DNA of 64,000 nt from Ruegeria atlantica (GCF_001458195.1 NZ_CYPU01000006.1:62001-126000); one strand, 5' to 3'. Numbered from the stretch's first letter, positions 53,724 through 63,649 are shown. Notes: generated by a model from the letters alone, not told the origin. Numbers and translations are program-made.

Positions 53724-54481
53724 GTTGCCAGCCTTTCGATAGACACAGAAGTAATTGCGCCGCCCTGCAAAAGCAGCGCCAGAGTGGCCCCAAGGTCAAA
53801 TTCGGGGAATTCGGCAAAGGTTTGTTCAAATGCCTCGCCAATGGTAAGTCCGGCCTGAACGTGCGCAATCCAGTCCGCTCCGCCCTTGGGTAGCAAATGC
53901 GGGGCCGGGTCGAATTCGGGTCGGGTGATCAGGACGTCTTCGGACCCTGGGGCAGGTTTTGGTGCACCCTCTTCGGAATTGAAGCGCCAGATCGAAAACA
54001 GCGGCCAATCTGACCGAAGAACCTTCATCGATGGCGCAAACTCCAGCTTTGCCAGAACGATCTCTTCCGGTGGGATGGCCAGAGCATCATGCGGTGCTGC
54101 CTGGCTGTCGGCAGAGTGGTAGGACCGGCGCAGCGCCAGTTCCAGACGCGCGACGTCGGCAAGGTAGCCAAGGTGCGACAACTGCTCCATCCCGGCAAGG
54201 AATTCGGGGAATTCCTCACCGTAGAACATCATCAGCGGTGAAGAAGGGGGGTGTTTGCGCAGGAAAAGCCCGGCAAGCCCATCCATGTTCTGTGTGCCCA
54301 ACAGTCGTGCGATCACGGGAAAGGCCTGATGCATCGCTTCGGTCAGCGAAACAGCCACGTTGTTGCGGTAAACGCTGAACCGCCGCCCGGCAGGGCGTTC
54401 TGCGGCATCCCACAAACCGTCCGGAACGGCCGCCGATGGGTCAAGCAGGGCTGCGCAGAATGTGGTTTGCGAAACGCTCAT
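53720..54481 (-). CDS. bufC: BufC/HvfC-type partner protein (DUF2063)
   Basis: A 253-aa protein. The N-terminal DUF2063 domain (FCAALLDPSAAVPDG, then RRFSVYRNNVAVSLTEAMHQAFPVIARLLG) is the part that recognises precursor peptides and assists the DUF692 enzyme. The C-terminal part is variable. Overlaps bufB and doxX by 4 bp each, so it is stoichiometrically coupled to both. Confidence 0.87.
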   Translation of the reverse strand: MSVSQTTFCAALLDPSAAVPDGLWDAAERPAGRRFSVYRNNVAVSLTEAMHQAFPVIARLLGTQNMDGLAGLFLRKHPPSSPLMMFYGEEFPEFLAGMEQLSHLGYLADVARLELALRRSYHSADSQAAPHDALAIPPEEIVLAKLEFAPSMKVLRSDWPLFSIWRFNSEEGAPKPAPGSEDVLITRPEFDPAPHLLPKGGADWIAHVQAGLTIGEAFEQTFAEFPEFDLGATLALLLQGGAITSVSIERLAT

Positions 54482-55335
54482 GCGGGGATGCGGTCCAGTG
54501 CCGCCTGCGCCCGATCTGCTTCAGCCCGAAGAACGGACCAATCGGGTACGTCCGTATCCCATTCGATCAGAACGGGTTTGGGACCGGAACGGTCCAACAC
54601 GTAATCCAGCAACGTCCACACCGGATCAACGACTTCGCGACCGTGGCTGTCGATCAGCAAGGGACGACCATGGTCGTCTTCGTCTTCGTCATGACCGCCA
54701 AGGTGGATCTCGTGGACATTGTCCAGCGGGTAGGCGTCGATGTAGCTCTGCGGCGAGAAGTCCAGATTGGTGGCCGACACAAAGACGTTGTTCACGTCCA
54801 GTAAAAGACCACATCCTGTCCGACGTGCGATTTCCCGCAGGAAGTCAGGCTCGGACCATGTACTTTCTTCAAAAGCCAAATAGCTGGATGGGTTTTCCAA
54901 CAGCATTTGCCGCCCCACGGTTTCCTGAACCTGGTCTATATGGGCACAGATACGCTCCAGCGTTTCGTCCGTGTAGGGCAGGGGCAGAAGATCGTTCAGG
55001 AAATGACTGTCATGGGTCGACCAGGCCAGATGCTCGGAAAAGCTGGCCGGATTCAGCCACCCCACCAAGTGTTTCAGGCGCGCCAGATGATCGGTGTACA
55101 GGGGACCTTCTCCACCGATCGAGAGGCCAACGCCGTGGACGGAAATGGGGAATTTTTCAGAGAGATGGCGCAATTGCGCAAGCGGCCTGCCGCCGTCACC
55201 CATGTAGTTTTCGGCGTGGATTTCAAGCCAGCCGACCGGATGCGCATGGTCCAGAATCTGGTCGTAATGCTGGGGTTTATACCCGACGCCCGGTGCCGCG
55301 GGCAGCCTGTTCGATCGAAGTGAACTATCCAGCAT
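54478..55335 (-). CDS. bufB: BufB, DUF692 multinuclear iron oxidative enzyme (MNIO)
   Basis: A 285-aa TIM-barrel enzyme that modifies cysteines of a precursor peptide. Metal-binding segments are seen in order: VGWLEIHAENYMG, ISVHGVGLSIGG, SEHLAW, LLENPSSYLAF, LLDVNNVFVSA, VHEIHLGGHDED and VLIEWDTDVP. The ATG has GGAGG 9 nt upstream; a TTG two codons earlier is less likely. The substrate is probably the DUF2282 peptide encoded 70 bp upstream. Confidence 0.92.
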   Translation of the reverse strand: MLDSSLRSNRLPAAPGVGYKPQHYDQILDHAHPVGWLEIHAENYMGDGGRPLAQLRHLSEKFPISVHGVGLSIGGEGPLYTDHLARLKHLVGWLNPASFSEHLAWSTHDSHFLNDLLPLPYTDETLERICAHIDQVQETVGRQMLLENPSSYLAFEESTWSEPDFLREIARRTGCGLLLDVNNVFVSATNLDFSPQSYIDAYPLDNVHEIHLGGHDEDEDDHGRPLLIDSHGREVVDPVWTLLDYVLDRSGPKPVLIEWDTDVPDWSVLRAEADRAQAALDRIPA

Positions 55336-55405
55336 GTGCAAATCCTCCGGTCACGAAAAGAGGCGGGCGATAGGGCCCGCCCCTCCGATTCTCAGATGCT
55401 TGGGC

Positions 55406-55708
55406 TTATGCCGGCAGGTCGCGCTCCAGCGGTTCCAGCGAACCTTCACGCGCTGCACCATCTGCCGACTTGGGCAGTTCGATATCGGCGCAGGTTCCAG
55501 CGTCAACCAGTGTCCAGGCATTGCCCTGATAGTCAACGGTCGAGGTGCCCGCGCAGGTGGTGCCGGGGCCAGCGGCACAGTCGTTCTGACCGGCCAGCGA
55601 AACGCCATAGCATTTCTCTTTGGCTTGTGCGGAGGCGGTTGTGGCGACGCCGGATACGGCTGCTGCAACTGCGCTTGCGATAACCAGGGTTTTTGCGGTG
55701 TTCGACAT
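55406..55708 (-). CDS. bufA: BufA1-type bufferin precursor (DUF2282)
   Basis: A 100-aa peptide with a signal sequence (residues 1-27, ending TTASA) and four cysteines at 33, 44, 52 and 73 in the DUF2282 pattern [27 protein letters not shown]. In characterised bufferins some of these cysteines become thiooxazoles that chelate copper in the periplasm. First gene of the operon, with AAGGGA upstream of the ATG. The 222-bp region before it should hold its promoter. Confidence 0.9.
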   Translation of the reverse strand: MSNTAKTLVIASAVAAAVSGVATTASAQAKEKCYGVSLAGQNDCAAGPGTTCAGTSTVDYQGNAWTLVDAGTCADIELPKSADGAAREGSLEPLERDLPA

Positions 55709-55880
55709 CTCGGTAATCCCTTTTGATGACTGCGTATGTCTTCTTGTGACAATGACAAAGGTAGTAGCTAAATCGGGGCAGGTGAATTCACGAGCCCGTG
55801 TCTCACAACCCCGTCAAAAAGCGTAATGCCCTCTTGAAGGTTAACAAACTGTTTTTGAATTGAAAAATGGAAAATGTTTC

Positions 55881-55908
55881 AATCCGACCCCGAATTTGGG
55901 GTCGGATT
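55881..55908. terminator. Hairpin downstream of thrS
   Basis: AATCCGACCCC / GGGGTCGGATT, 11-bp perfect stem with a 6-nt loop, placed 23 bp after the thrS stop. The T-run is weak on both strands (TTTC on plus, a later ATTTTCC on minus). Confidence 0.65.
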
Positions 55909-55930
55909 TCGTGCGAATTATCGCCGAATG

Positions 55931-57889
55931 TTACAGAAGGTCGGGCGGGGTAGCCGCCAAAGACAACTCTTTTGTTACAGCTTCAAGCGATTGAACCTGT
56001 GTCTGTTTTTCGCCAAGGCGGCGCACACTTACGGTACGCTCGTCAACTTCGCGGTGACCGACGGCGAGAATGATCGGCACCTTGCCGACCGAGTGCTCAC
56101 GGACCTTGTAGTTGATCTTTTCGTTGCGAATATCCGCCTCGGCCCGCACGCCTGCGGCCTTGAGCGTTTCGACAACTTCCAAAACATAGTCATCCGCCTC
56201 GGACGTGATCGAGGCGACCACCACCTGACGCGGGGCCAACCAGAACGGAAGCTTGCCAGCGTGCTCTTCGATCAGGATACCGATGAAGCGTTCGAACGAG
56301 CCCAATGTCGCACGGTGCAGCATGAACGGACGATGCTTGGCACCATCGGCTCCGATAAAGTTGGCATCCAGACGTTCGGGCAAGTTAGGGTCAACCTGCA
56401 AGGTGCCGCACTGCCATGTCCGGCCGATCGCGTCGGTCAAGGTGAATTCCAGTTTGGGGCCGTAGAACGCGCCTTCGCCTTCCAGAACCTCATAGTCATA
56501 GCCCGCTGCCCTACAGGCATCACCCAGCGCCTTTTCGACCAGATCCCAGCTTTCATCCGACCCGATCCGCTTTTCCGGGCGGGTCGACAGTTTGATGGTC
56601 CAGTCATGAAACCCGAGGTCAGCATAGACCTTGGACAGGAACGCAATGAACTTGGCGGTCTCAGATTCGATCTGTTCCTCAGCGCAGAAAATATGGCCGT
56701 CATCCTGCGTAAAGCCACGGACCCGCATAATCCCATGCAAAGCGCCCGAGGGTTCGTACCGCGCGCAAGATCCGAACTCGGCCATGCGCAGAGGCAGATC
56801 GCGATAAGACTTCAAACCCTGATTGAAAACCTGCACGTGACACGGGCAGTTCATCGGCTTCAGCGCATTGATCGCCTTTTCGCGGGCGTGTTCTTCGTCG
56901 ACTTCGACGATGAACATGTTCTCTTGATACTTGTCCCAGTGGCCAGACGCTTCCCACAGCTTGCGGTCCACGACCTGCGGCGTGTTCACTTCGACATAGC
57001 CGTCTCGTTCCTGCATCCGGCGCATATAGTCCTGCAGGGTGGTGTAGATTTTCCAGCCGTTCGGATGCCAGAAGATCTGGCCCGGCGCTTCTTCCTGCAT
57101 GTGGAACAGGTTCATCTCGCGCCCCAGCTTGCGGTGATCACGCTTGGCAGCCTCTTCCAGCATATGCAGGTGCGCTTTCAGCTTTTCCTTGCCGGTGAAG
57201 GCCACGCCATAAATGCGCTGCAGCATCGCGCGGTCGCTGTCGCCACGCCAATAGGCGCCAGCAATGCTCATCAGCTTGAAGGCGTCGCCCGGCAACTGGC
57301 CGGTATGCTGCAAATGCGGGCCACGGCAGAGGTCCTGCCAGTGGCCGTGCCAGTACATGCGAAGCGGTTCGTCACCCGGAATGGCTTCGATCAGCTCGAC
57401 CTTATAAGGCTCGTTATTGGCCTTGTAGAATTCGATTGCGCGCTGACGGTCCCAAATTTCGGTGGTCACGGGATCGCGCTTGTTGATGATCTCTTTCATC
57501 TTTTTCTCGATGAGGCCGAGATCTTCGGGCGTGAACGGTTCTGCCCGGTCGAAATCATAGTACCAGCCGTTGTCAATCACGGGGCCGATGGTGACCTTGG
57601 TTGCAGGCCAGATTTCCTGCACCGCGCGCGCCATCACGTGCGCGAGATCATGACGGATCAGCTCGTTGGCCTGTTCCTCATCTTTCATGGTGTGGAGGGC
57701 GATCTGCGCGTCAGATTCGATGGGCCACTGCAGGTCCCAGTGCTGGCCGTTCACGGTGGCCGAGATGGCCTTTTTGGCCAGTGAGGTCGAGATGTCGGCA
57801 GCCACCTGCGCGGGCGTCACGCCTGCGTCGAAGGATCGGGAATTGCCATCGGGAAAAGTAAGGGAGACTGACTGTGAGTCCAGGGCCAT
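55931..57889 (-). CDS. thrS: Threonyl-tRNA synthetase
   Basis: Charges tRNA-Thr. The 652-aa protein has an N-terminal TGS domain ([17 protein letters not shown]), the editing domain ([16 protein letters not shown]), the class II core with zinc Cys in [18 protein letters not shown], and the anticodon-binding C-terminus. Start MALDSQSVS has GAGGAG 7 nt upstream; an ATG 10 codons earlier is open. A long plus-strand frame covering this gene is a shadow. Confidence 0.96.
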   Translation of the reverse strand: MALDSQSVSLTFPDGNSRSFDAGVTPAQVAADISTSLAKKAISATVNGQHWDLQWPIESDAQIALHTMKDEEQANELIRHDLAHVMARAVQEIWPATKVTIGPVIDNGWYYDFDRAEPFTPEDLGLIEKKMKEIINKRDPVTTEIWDRQRAIEFYKANNEPYKVELIEAIPGDEPLRMYWHGHWQDLCRGPHLQHTGQLPGDAFKLMSIAGAYWRGDSDRAMLQRIYGVAFTGKEKLKAHLHMLEEAAKRDHRKLGREMNLFHMQEEAPGQIFWHPNGWKIYTTLQDYMRRMQERDGYVEVNTPQVVDRKLWEASGHWDKYQENMFIVEVDEEHAREKAINALKPMNCPCHVQVFNQGLKSYRDLPLRMAEFGSCARYEPSGALHGIMRVRGFTQDDGHIFCAEEQIESETAKFIAFLSKVYADLGFHDWTIKLSTRPEKRIGSDESWDLVEKALGDACRAAGYDYEVLEGEGAFYGPKLEFTLTDAIGRTWQCGTLQVDPNLPERLDANFIGADGAKHRPFMLHRATLGSFERFIGILIEEHAGKLPFWLAPRQVVVASITSEADDYVLEVVETLKAAGVRAEADIRNEKINYKVREHSVGKVPIILAVGHREVDERTVSVRRLGEKQTQVQSLEAVTKELSLAATPPDLL

Positions 57890-58084
57890 ATCGGCTCTCC
57901 TCGTCGGTTTGGCGCCCACTGAACGCCCGGTTGCGGGTTATGTGTGTTTGATCCATTTGGCAGTTGCAGCATGACCTGTCAAGCACCCAACCGCGCTGTG
58001 GCTGACGCGGCGGGAGGTTCGAAATCGGGAATTGCAGCCACCGGGCAGCCGTGCATGATGAACCCCAAAAGGAAAGAGGGCGAC

Positions 58085-58834
58085 ATGGCAGTGACGGATT
58101 TTCTGGACACGGCGCAAGGGCGGCGGCTGGCTTATCACAAAAGCGATGGGGCAGGGCCGACGGTTGTATTTTTGGGCGGGCTGAAGTCTGACATGGAGGG
58201 CACCAAGGCAGTGCATCTTGAAGCTTGGGCCAAGGCGCGCGGTCAGGCATTCCTGCGGTTCGATTACTCGGGCCATGGCGAGAGCTCGGGCAATTTTGAG
58301 GACGGATGCATCGGCGACTGGCACGAGGATGCGTTGGCCGCGGTGACTGCGCTAACCGATGGGCCGCTGATCGTGGTCGGGTCGTCGATGGGTGGCTGGC
58401 AAGCGCTTTTGCTGGCGAAGGCAATGCCGGATCGGATTGCAGGGATGGTTACCATCGCTGCCGCGCCTGATTTCACTGAAGACGGTTATTGGGCGTCGTT
58501 TTCAGACGCGCAGAAACAAGCGCTTGAGACGGTCGGGCATGTCGAATTACCGTCGGACTATATGGAGCCCTATATCATCACGAAGCGCATGATTGAGGAC
58601 GGAAGACAGCAGTTGGTTCTGCGGGATGCAATTAATCTTCAGTTTCCGGTGCGTTTTCTGCAAGGAACCGCGGATACTGCTGTTTCCACCGCAACCGCTG
58701 TGCGCCTTGTAGAACATGCCACCGGTCCAGATTTGCGCCTGCTCTTGGTCAAGGATGCTGACCACAGATTCTCGGACGGGCCGTGCCTGGAAATCATCGA
58801 AAACGCTGTGCTTGAAGTGATGGGCGCGCAATGA
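58085..58834 (+). CDS. Alpha/beta hydrolase (ABHD10-like thioesterase)
   Basis: A 249-aa enzyme with the nucleophile elbow VGSSMGGWQALLLA (Ser), the acid in GTADTAVS and the His in KDADHRFSDG. The opening GRRLAYHKSDGAGPTVVFLGGLKSDMEGT resembles palmitoyl-protein thioesterase ABHD10 relatives. First of four genes in which each stop overlaps the next start, so a single transcript is likely. Confidence 0.82.
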   Translation: MAVTDFLDTAQGRRLAYHKSDGAGPTVVFLGGLKSDMEGTKAVHLEAWAKARGQAFLRFDYSGHGESSGNFEDGCIGDWHEDALAAVTALTDGPLIVVGSSMGGWQALLLAKAMPDRIAGMVTIAAAPDFTEDGYWASFSDAQKQALETVGHVELPSDYMEPYIITKRMIEDGRQQLVLRDAINLQFPVRFLQGTADTAVSTATAVRLVEHATGPDLRLLLVKDADHRFSDGPCLEIIENAVLEVMGAQ

Positions 58835-59826
58835 TCCGGGGCTTGGGCAAAGCCATCGGCCGTGTTCTTCTTGTGCTGCTTGCGGCTGGTGCCCTGATTT
58901 ATTGGTTCGGTCCGCGCGAAGAGGTGAACCTGAACCCGACATTTGAACCGCGCAAGTTTGGCGAAGGAGTGCAGGTCTATTTCGAAAGCGTCGAGTCCGC
59001 TTTCAATGACATCACTCCTGGTGTCGAGAAACGGGTTGTCTGGCAAGACGGGTTCAAGGAACAGCGCACCCCGGTTTCCATATTGTATTTGCATGGGTTT
59101 TCCGCCTCGTCCGAGGAAATTCGTCCAGTGCCGGATATGGTCGCCGAAGCGCTGGGGGCCAATCTGGTCTACACCCGCTTGCAAGGTCACGGGCGTAGTG
59201 GGGAGGCAATGGCCGAAGGCACTGCCTCGGGCTGGATACAGGATATGGCCGAAGGGTTGGCCGCCGCCCGTGCGGTGGGCGAACAGGTCGTCGTGATTTC
59301 AACCTCCACCGGCGGAACGCTGGCTGCGGCGGCGTCATTGGACGATGCGCTGATAGAGAATGTAGCCGGTTTGGTCTTTGTCTCTCCGAACTTTGGTGTG
59401 AACACGCCCGGTGCTTGGATACCGGGCCTTCCATGGGCGCGAAGCTGGTTGCCATTGATCATGGGGGAAGAACGGGACGTCTCGGGGCCGGATCCCGAGA
59501 AGAACAAGTACTGGTCGTCGGTTTATCCGTGGGAGGCAGTTGTGCCTATGACCGCCTTGGTTGAAACTGTTTATGCCATGGACTTCTCGCAGGCGCGTGT
59601 CCCGGCGCTGTTCTGGTTCTCGGACGATGATCAGGTTGTGCGCCCGGACTTGACCCACAAGGTGGCCGAAGCTTGGGGCGGACCTGCTAGTGTTCAGACG
59701 GTTACGATGGGGCCGGGGGATGACCCATCATCCCATGTCATTGCCGGACATTTGATGTCTCCGGGACAGACTGATGCTGCGGTCGCTGGTATTTTGGCAT
59801 GGTTGAAAGAGCAGGGGATCGAATGA
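58831..59826 (+). CDS. Membrane-anchored alpha/beta hydrolase
   Basis: A 331-aa protein with an N-terminal anchor (VLLVLLAAGALIYWFG). The hydrolase domain starts at VSILYLHGFSASSEEI; nucleophile Ser is in VISTSTGGTLAAAA, the acid in FSDDDQVVRP and His in PSSHVIAGH. Probably faces the periplasm. Overlaps both neighbours by 4 bp. Natural substrate unknown, likely a lipid ester. Confidence 0.8.
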   Translation: MIRGLGKAIGRVLLVLLAAGALIYWFGPREEVNLNPTFEPRKFGEGVQVYFESVESAFNDITPGVEKRVVWQDGFKEQRTPVSILYLHGFSASSEEIRPVPDMVAEALGANLVYTRLQGHGRSGEAMAEGTASGWIQDMAEGLAAARAVGEQVVVISTSTGGTLAAAASLDDALIENVAGLVFVSPNFGVNTPGAWIPGLPWARSWLPLIMGEERDVSGPDPEKNKYWSSVYPWEAVVPMTALVETVYAMDFSQARVPALFWFSDDDQVVRPDLTHKVAEAWGGPASVQTVTMGPGDDPSSHVIAGHLMSPGQTDAAVAGILAWLKEQGIE

Positions 59827-60254
59827 TGGAACAGCGCGTCAGCTTGATAACGGTCGGAGTGGAAGACCCGGAAGCCGCAGCCGTGTTCTATGAAAAGATT
59901 GGGTGGAAACGTGTCGACAGCCCGGACGGTGTGATTGCCTTTGATCTGATCGGGCAGACGCTGGGGCTGTATCCTCTGCCGGCACTGGCCGATGGGATTG
60001 GTGTTGACGTGGGCACCTTGGGCCATGGGGCGCTGACGCTTAGCTGTAACTGCCGGTCAAAGGAAGATGTCGCGCTGGTATTAAGCAAGGTTCAAGCCGC
60101 TGGTGCCGAGGTTCTTAAACCGGCCTCGGATGTGTTCTGGGGCGGGCATCACGGTTATTTCCGCGCACCCGAAGGCACGATCTGGGAGGTCGCTTTCAAC
60201 CCGTTCTCACCTCTGGCCCCTGATGGGGCGTTTCGTTGGAACGGGTACGGGTGA
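59823..60254 (+). CDS. VOC (glyoxalase/bleomycin-resistance fold) protein
   Basis: A 143-aa protein with one VOC domain pair (SLITVGVEDPEAAAVFYEKIGW; FRAPEGTIWEVAFNPFS). Metal ligands typical of glyoxalase are incomplete: the first His is replaced by Thr in LITVGV, though a Glu remains near the end. A binding rather than catalytic role is possible. ATGA overlap with the gene before; TGATG with the gene after. Confidence 0.78.
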   Translation: MMEQRVSLITVGVEDPEAAAVFYEKIGWKRVDSPDGVIAFDLIGQTLGLYPLPALADGIGVDVGTLGHGALTLSCNCRSKEDVALVLSKVQAAGAEVLKPASDVFWGGHHGYFRAPEGTIWEVAFNPFSPLAPDGAFRWNGYG

Positions 60255-60886
60255 TGCGTAAGCCGGGTAGCATGTGGAGCCTTGAAAACCTTGGCCGCGT
60301 ACGCTTGTCCAAGCACTTTTTCATGCGGGATTTTCTTTATTCTGAGATCGGAAATTTCCATGAAAAACAAAATCTTCCCGACAATCCAGATCTTGCCATC
60401 GAAACAGGCGGCGCCTTTTGCCAGACGTTGCTTGACCCGTTAGAAGAGACGTTCGGACGCGTAGCAGTCCGGTCCGGTTACCGATCGCCGTCGTTGAATC
60501 AATATGGCAATGAAAACCGGCTGAACTGCGCCCGAAACGATAATCCACTGGAGTGCCATATCTGGGATTGGGGCACCGGCGATGATCGGATTGCCGGGGC
60601 GTCGATTGTCATTCCGTGGTTCGCGGATCGTTACACGGAAGGCCGGGATTGGCGCGATCTGGCGTGGTGGATGCACGATCATCTGGAATATTCCGAGATT
60701 TGGTTTTTCCCAAAACTCTGTGCTTTCAATCTGGTGTGGCGGCCAATTCCCCTAAGGCGTATCGACAGCTACATCGCCCCGCGCGGGAGCCTGTTGCGTG
60801 CGGGCGAAAATCCGGGCGAAGACCTGAAGACTCGTCAAAAGCGCTATGCGGATTTTCCCACGTTTCGCGGTATTGCCTATCCGTGA
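60254..60886 (+). CDS. Hypothetical protein, peptidase M15-like
   Basis: A 210-aa protein with no signal peptide. RVAVRSGYRSPSLNQ followed by ECHIWDW is reminiscent of the M15/hedgehog zinc peptidase core (RSGYRS and HxxxxAxD), but the second motif is irregular and the last His ligand is not obvious. It may be a degenerate or divergent member. The C-terminal half is Trp-rich. Start shares one base with the VOC stop. Confidence 0.5.
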   Translation: MRKPGSMWSLENLGRVRLSKHFFMRDFLYSEIGNFHEKQNLPDNPDLAIETGGAFCQTLLDPLEETFGRVAVRSGYRSPSLNQYGNENRLNCARNDNPLECHIWDWGTGDDRIAGASIVIPWFADRYTEGRDWRDLAWWMHDHLEYSEIWFFPKLCAFNLVWRPIPLRRIDSYIAPRGSLLRAGENPGEDLKTRQKRYADFPTFRGIAYP

Positions 60887-60970
60887 AGTTTAACTTGTTC
60901 AGGCCGAAAAAACCTCTCATCCTGTTAAAAAACAAAGCCACTCAAGAAGCTGAGACGAAGGAGGCCGCGA

Positions 60971-61687
60971 TTGATCGAGCCGCTGGTTCTATTGCCCGGA
61001 TTGATGTGCGATTCTAGGGTATTCGCCCCTCAGATCGCGCACTTTTCCCGTCAGCGTGCGGTCACGGTTGCGCCGGTTTCGCTGGGCGAGCGGATTGAAG
61101 AGATCGCCTCGGGCCTTTTGGATCAACTGCCACACCGCTTTGCGCTTTCGGGGTTTAGTATGGGTGGTGTGGTGGCTCTTGAACTTATTCGTCGCGCACC
61201 CGATCGGATTTCGCGCCTGTGCCTTATGGCCACCGATGCGCAGTCCGACACGCCGCAGATCGCGGCGACACGAGAAGAGTATATGGTTGGTGCCAAGGCC
61301 GGGCGGCTTGAAGAGGTTATGCGAAAGATCCTTGGGTCAGATACGTTGGCCCCTGGGCCAAGGCGCGTTCCCATTCTGAGTGACGTGACTGCCATGGCAT
61401 TGGATCAGGGGGCAGATGTGTTCGAACGCCAGATGCGCGCTTTGCAGCGGCGTCCGGATCAGCAAGGTGCGCTGCGAATGATCAAGGTTCCCACGCTGGT
61501 CTTGTGTGGGGCGCATGACCTGCTGACACCAGTAAGAAAGCACGCCTTTATGGCAGATCTGATCCCAAATTCGGAACTCAATGTGGTTGAGGATGCGGGG
61601 CATTTGCCAACGCTCGAAGCGCCTCAGGTCGTCAATGAAGCGCTTGAGAACTGGTTAAATATGCCTGCGCGAACCACCTACGGGTAA
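60971..61687 (+). CDS. Alpha/beta hydrolase
   Basis: A 238-aa esterase/lipase-like protein: LVLLPGLMCDSRVF oxyanion loop, nucleophile SGFSMGGVVALELI, acid in CGAHDLLTP and His in DAGHLPTLEAP. The start is TTG with a strong GGAGG 7 nt upstream. Third hydrolase of this family within 3 kb. Its end overlaps the convergent next gene by 10 bp. Confidence 0.85.
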   Translation: MIEPLVLLPGLMCDSRVFAPQIAHFSRQRAVTVAPVSLGERIEEIASGLLDQLPHRFALSGFSMGGVVALELIRRAPDRISRLCLMATDAQSDTPQIAATREEYMVGAKAGRLEEVMRKILGSDTLAPGPRRVPILSDVTAMALDQGADVFERQMRALQRRPDQQGALRMIKVPTLVLCGAHDLLTPVRKHAFMADLIPNSELNVVEDAGHLPTLEAPQVVNEALENWLNMPARTTYG

Positions 61688-62262
61688 AGGGCTGCGCGTT
61701 CGGATTTGCTGAGGATCACAGGCTCGGCAACCGGGTCGAAAGTGCCTGGGTCGAAAAAGGGTGTGTTCTTCCAACTGCCTGACATCCGCGATTTCGCGAC
61801 GCGGGTCACCAGCCCGTATACGGCCGACCCAATCTTTTCATGGGTCTGTTTGCCGTGGCCTGTGGGAATAAACCCGCGCGTGGTGATCGGCCCCAACCCA
61901 CTTGGGTCGGGGATACGTTTGACGATAAAACCTGCGAATGGGAACTTCGGCGTTGTTGGTGTGGTCGCCAGTGGCGCATTGCAGCAACTGGCATACCAGC
62001 GCATCATCCCTTTGGGGCTCAGTTGCATCAGCGCGAGATGCTCGACACCGCCGTCGAAAAGGATCTCTTCCGGAAGCATCTGCAGGATTTCAACAGGACC
62101 GGGGGCAGGATCGGGTTGCCCAAAATACAACTGAGCCGCGCGGCAATCGTGACAGTAGCACACGACATGTGTGCCGCGTTTCACGCCTGCGGCGCTGATC
62201 CGTCCATGTAGGGAACCGCAAGAGCAGGAAAATGGGGTGTCTTTCGCCACTTTCCTGCTCAT
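61678..62262 (-). CDS. DUF6151/GFA-like zinc protein
   Basis: A 194-aa protein with the cysteine pattern of the GFA (formaldehyde-activating enzyme) and Mss4-like fold: FSCSCGSLHG at residues 11-20, VCYCHDCRAAQ near 35-42, and SCCNAPLAT near 93. These would bind zinc. Catalytic activity is uncertain. Not obviously linked to its neighbours; it ends 10 bp inside the convergent hydrolase gene. Confidence 0.72.
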   Translation of the reverse strand: MSRKVAKDTPFSCSCGSLHGRISAAGVKRGTHVVCYCHDCRAAQLYFGQPDPAPGPVEILQMLPEEILFDGGVEHLALMQLSPKGMMRWYASCCNAPLATTPTTPKFPFAGFIVKRIPDPSGLGPITTRGFIPTGHGKQTHEKIGSAVYGLVTRVAKSRMSGSWKNTPFFDPGTFDPVAEPVILSKSERAALYP

Positions 62263-62267
62263 GATTT

Positions 62268-63539
62268 TTAAGCCACTTTGTTTTTGTTTGCGGCGCGACG
62301 CTTTGGTTTGCGCGTATTTGCATTCATGAAGTCAATCACAAGCGGTCGGATGTTATCCCGCCAGCTGCGGCCTGCAAAAATGCCATAGTGACCCGCGCCG
62401 GGTTCGACGTGGCTTGCCTTTTTTGCATCCGGCAAACCGGTGCAGAGTTCAAGCGCGGCAATACACTGGCCGGGCGCCGAGATATCATCATTTGCGCCTT
62501 CAACCGTTTTGACCGCAACATCGGTGATTTTGCCGATATCGACCTTGTGACCTGCGACAACGAACTCATTGCGGGCGATCTCGCGGTCTTTGAACACGCG
62601 CTCGACCGTGGAAAGGTAAAACTCGGCGGGCATGTCCATGACCGCCAGGTATTCATCGTAAAAGCGGTTATGCGCATCGTGATCGGACGCTTCGCCTCGC
62701 ATCACGCGCTGGATCTGATCGGTGAACGCTTTGGAGTGGCGATCCCCGTTCATCGACATGAAGGACGCCAATTGCAGCAAGCCTGGGTATACCATGCGGC
62801 CGACGCCTTTGTATTTGAAGCCGACGCGCTGGATCATTGTTTCTTCCAGCTGTCCCATGGTCACACGACGGCCGAAATCGGTCACGTCGGTCGGGGTTGC
62901 ATCAGGGTCAACCGGACCACCGATCAGGGTCAATGTGTTGGGCTGGGCCTTGGGCTCCACCTCGGCCAGATAAGCGGTTGCGGCAAGCGTCAGAGGGGCG
63001 GGCTGGCAAACGGCAACAACATGAGTGTCCGGGCCCAGCTCTTTCATAAAATCGACAAGATACAGCGTGTAGTCCTCGACATCGAACTTGCCTTCGGAAA
63101 CAGGGATATCACGCGCATTATGCCAATCGGTTACGTAAACCTCACAATTGACCAGCAGACTTTTGACCGTGGAACGCAACAAAGTCGCGTAGTGGCCAGA
63201 CATTGGCGCCACCAGCAGCACCTTGCGGGGTTGTTCTTCGCGTCCATTGACGCGAATATGGATCAGGTCGCCAAATGGGCGCTCCATTACGGGAACAATA
63301 TCAACAAGGTGGTCTTTGCCATCCTCACACGTGAACGTTCGAATACCCCAGTCCGGCTTTGCGATCATGCGCTGAAACGTGCGTTCGGTCACCTCGCCCC
63401 ATGCAGCCATCATGCTGAACGCAGGATTGGGTATCATGGAAAACAGTGGGTAAGACGCCATAGCACTGGCCGTTGCCCCCATCCATTGGTTCGTGTTGCG
63501 CATGGTTTCCATAAGGTCGTAGGTCATCATGTAGCGCAT
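62268..63539 (-). CDS. phaZ: Intracellular poly(3-hydroxybutyrate) depolymerase
   Basis: Breaks down stored PHB granules. The 423-aa PhaZ has the catalytic Cys in VVAVCQPAPLTLAA, the acid in the VAVKTVEGANDDISAPGQ region and the His in EPGAGHYGIFAG, with an Arg/Lys-rich tail. Start MRYMMTYDLME follows AGGAGG; the ORF is open further upstream but lacks a signal. Divergent from phaC across 110 bp, so synthesis and mobilisation genes share a control region. Confidence 0.93.
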   Translation of the reverse strand: MRYMMTYDLMETMRNTNQWMGATASAMASYPLFSMIPNPAFSMMAAWGEVTERTFQRMIAKPDWGIRTFTCEDGKDHLVDIVPVMERPFGDLIHIRVNGREEQPRKVLLVAPMSGHYATLLRSTVKSLLVNCEVYVTDWHNARDIPVSEGKFDVEDYTLYLVDFMKELGPDTHVVAVCQPAPLTLAATAYLAEVEPKAQPNTLTLIGGPVDPDATPTDVTDFGRRVTMGQLEETMIQRVGFKYKGVGRMVYPGLLQLASFMSMNGDRHSKAFTDQIQRVMRGEASDHDAHNRFYDEYLAVMDMPAEFYLSTVERVFKDREIARNEFVVAGHKVDIGKITDVAVKTVEGANDDISAPGQCIAALELCTGLPDAKKASHVEPGAGHYGIFAGRSWRDNIRPLVIDFMNANTRKPKRRAANKNKVA

Positions 63540-63649
63540 ATAGGGGGCCTCCTGGCTGCCGGTGTGAGTGTCGGACCATTCGTCGCTTTGCTCCCCAAGC
63601 CCACGACGATTATTCTGCACAGCAGCGAGGTTAAGGGGGAATTGTTAAA

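Noticed and set aside
55874-57784. 636-codon plus-strand frame opposite thrS
   Set aside because: It is antisense to a complete threonyl-tRNA synthetase with all motifs. High-GC codon bias leaves long antisense frames; its translation resembles no protein.
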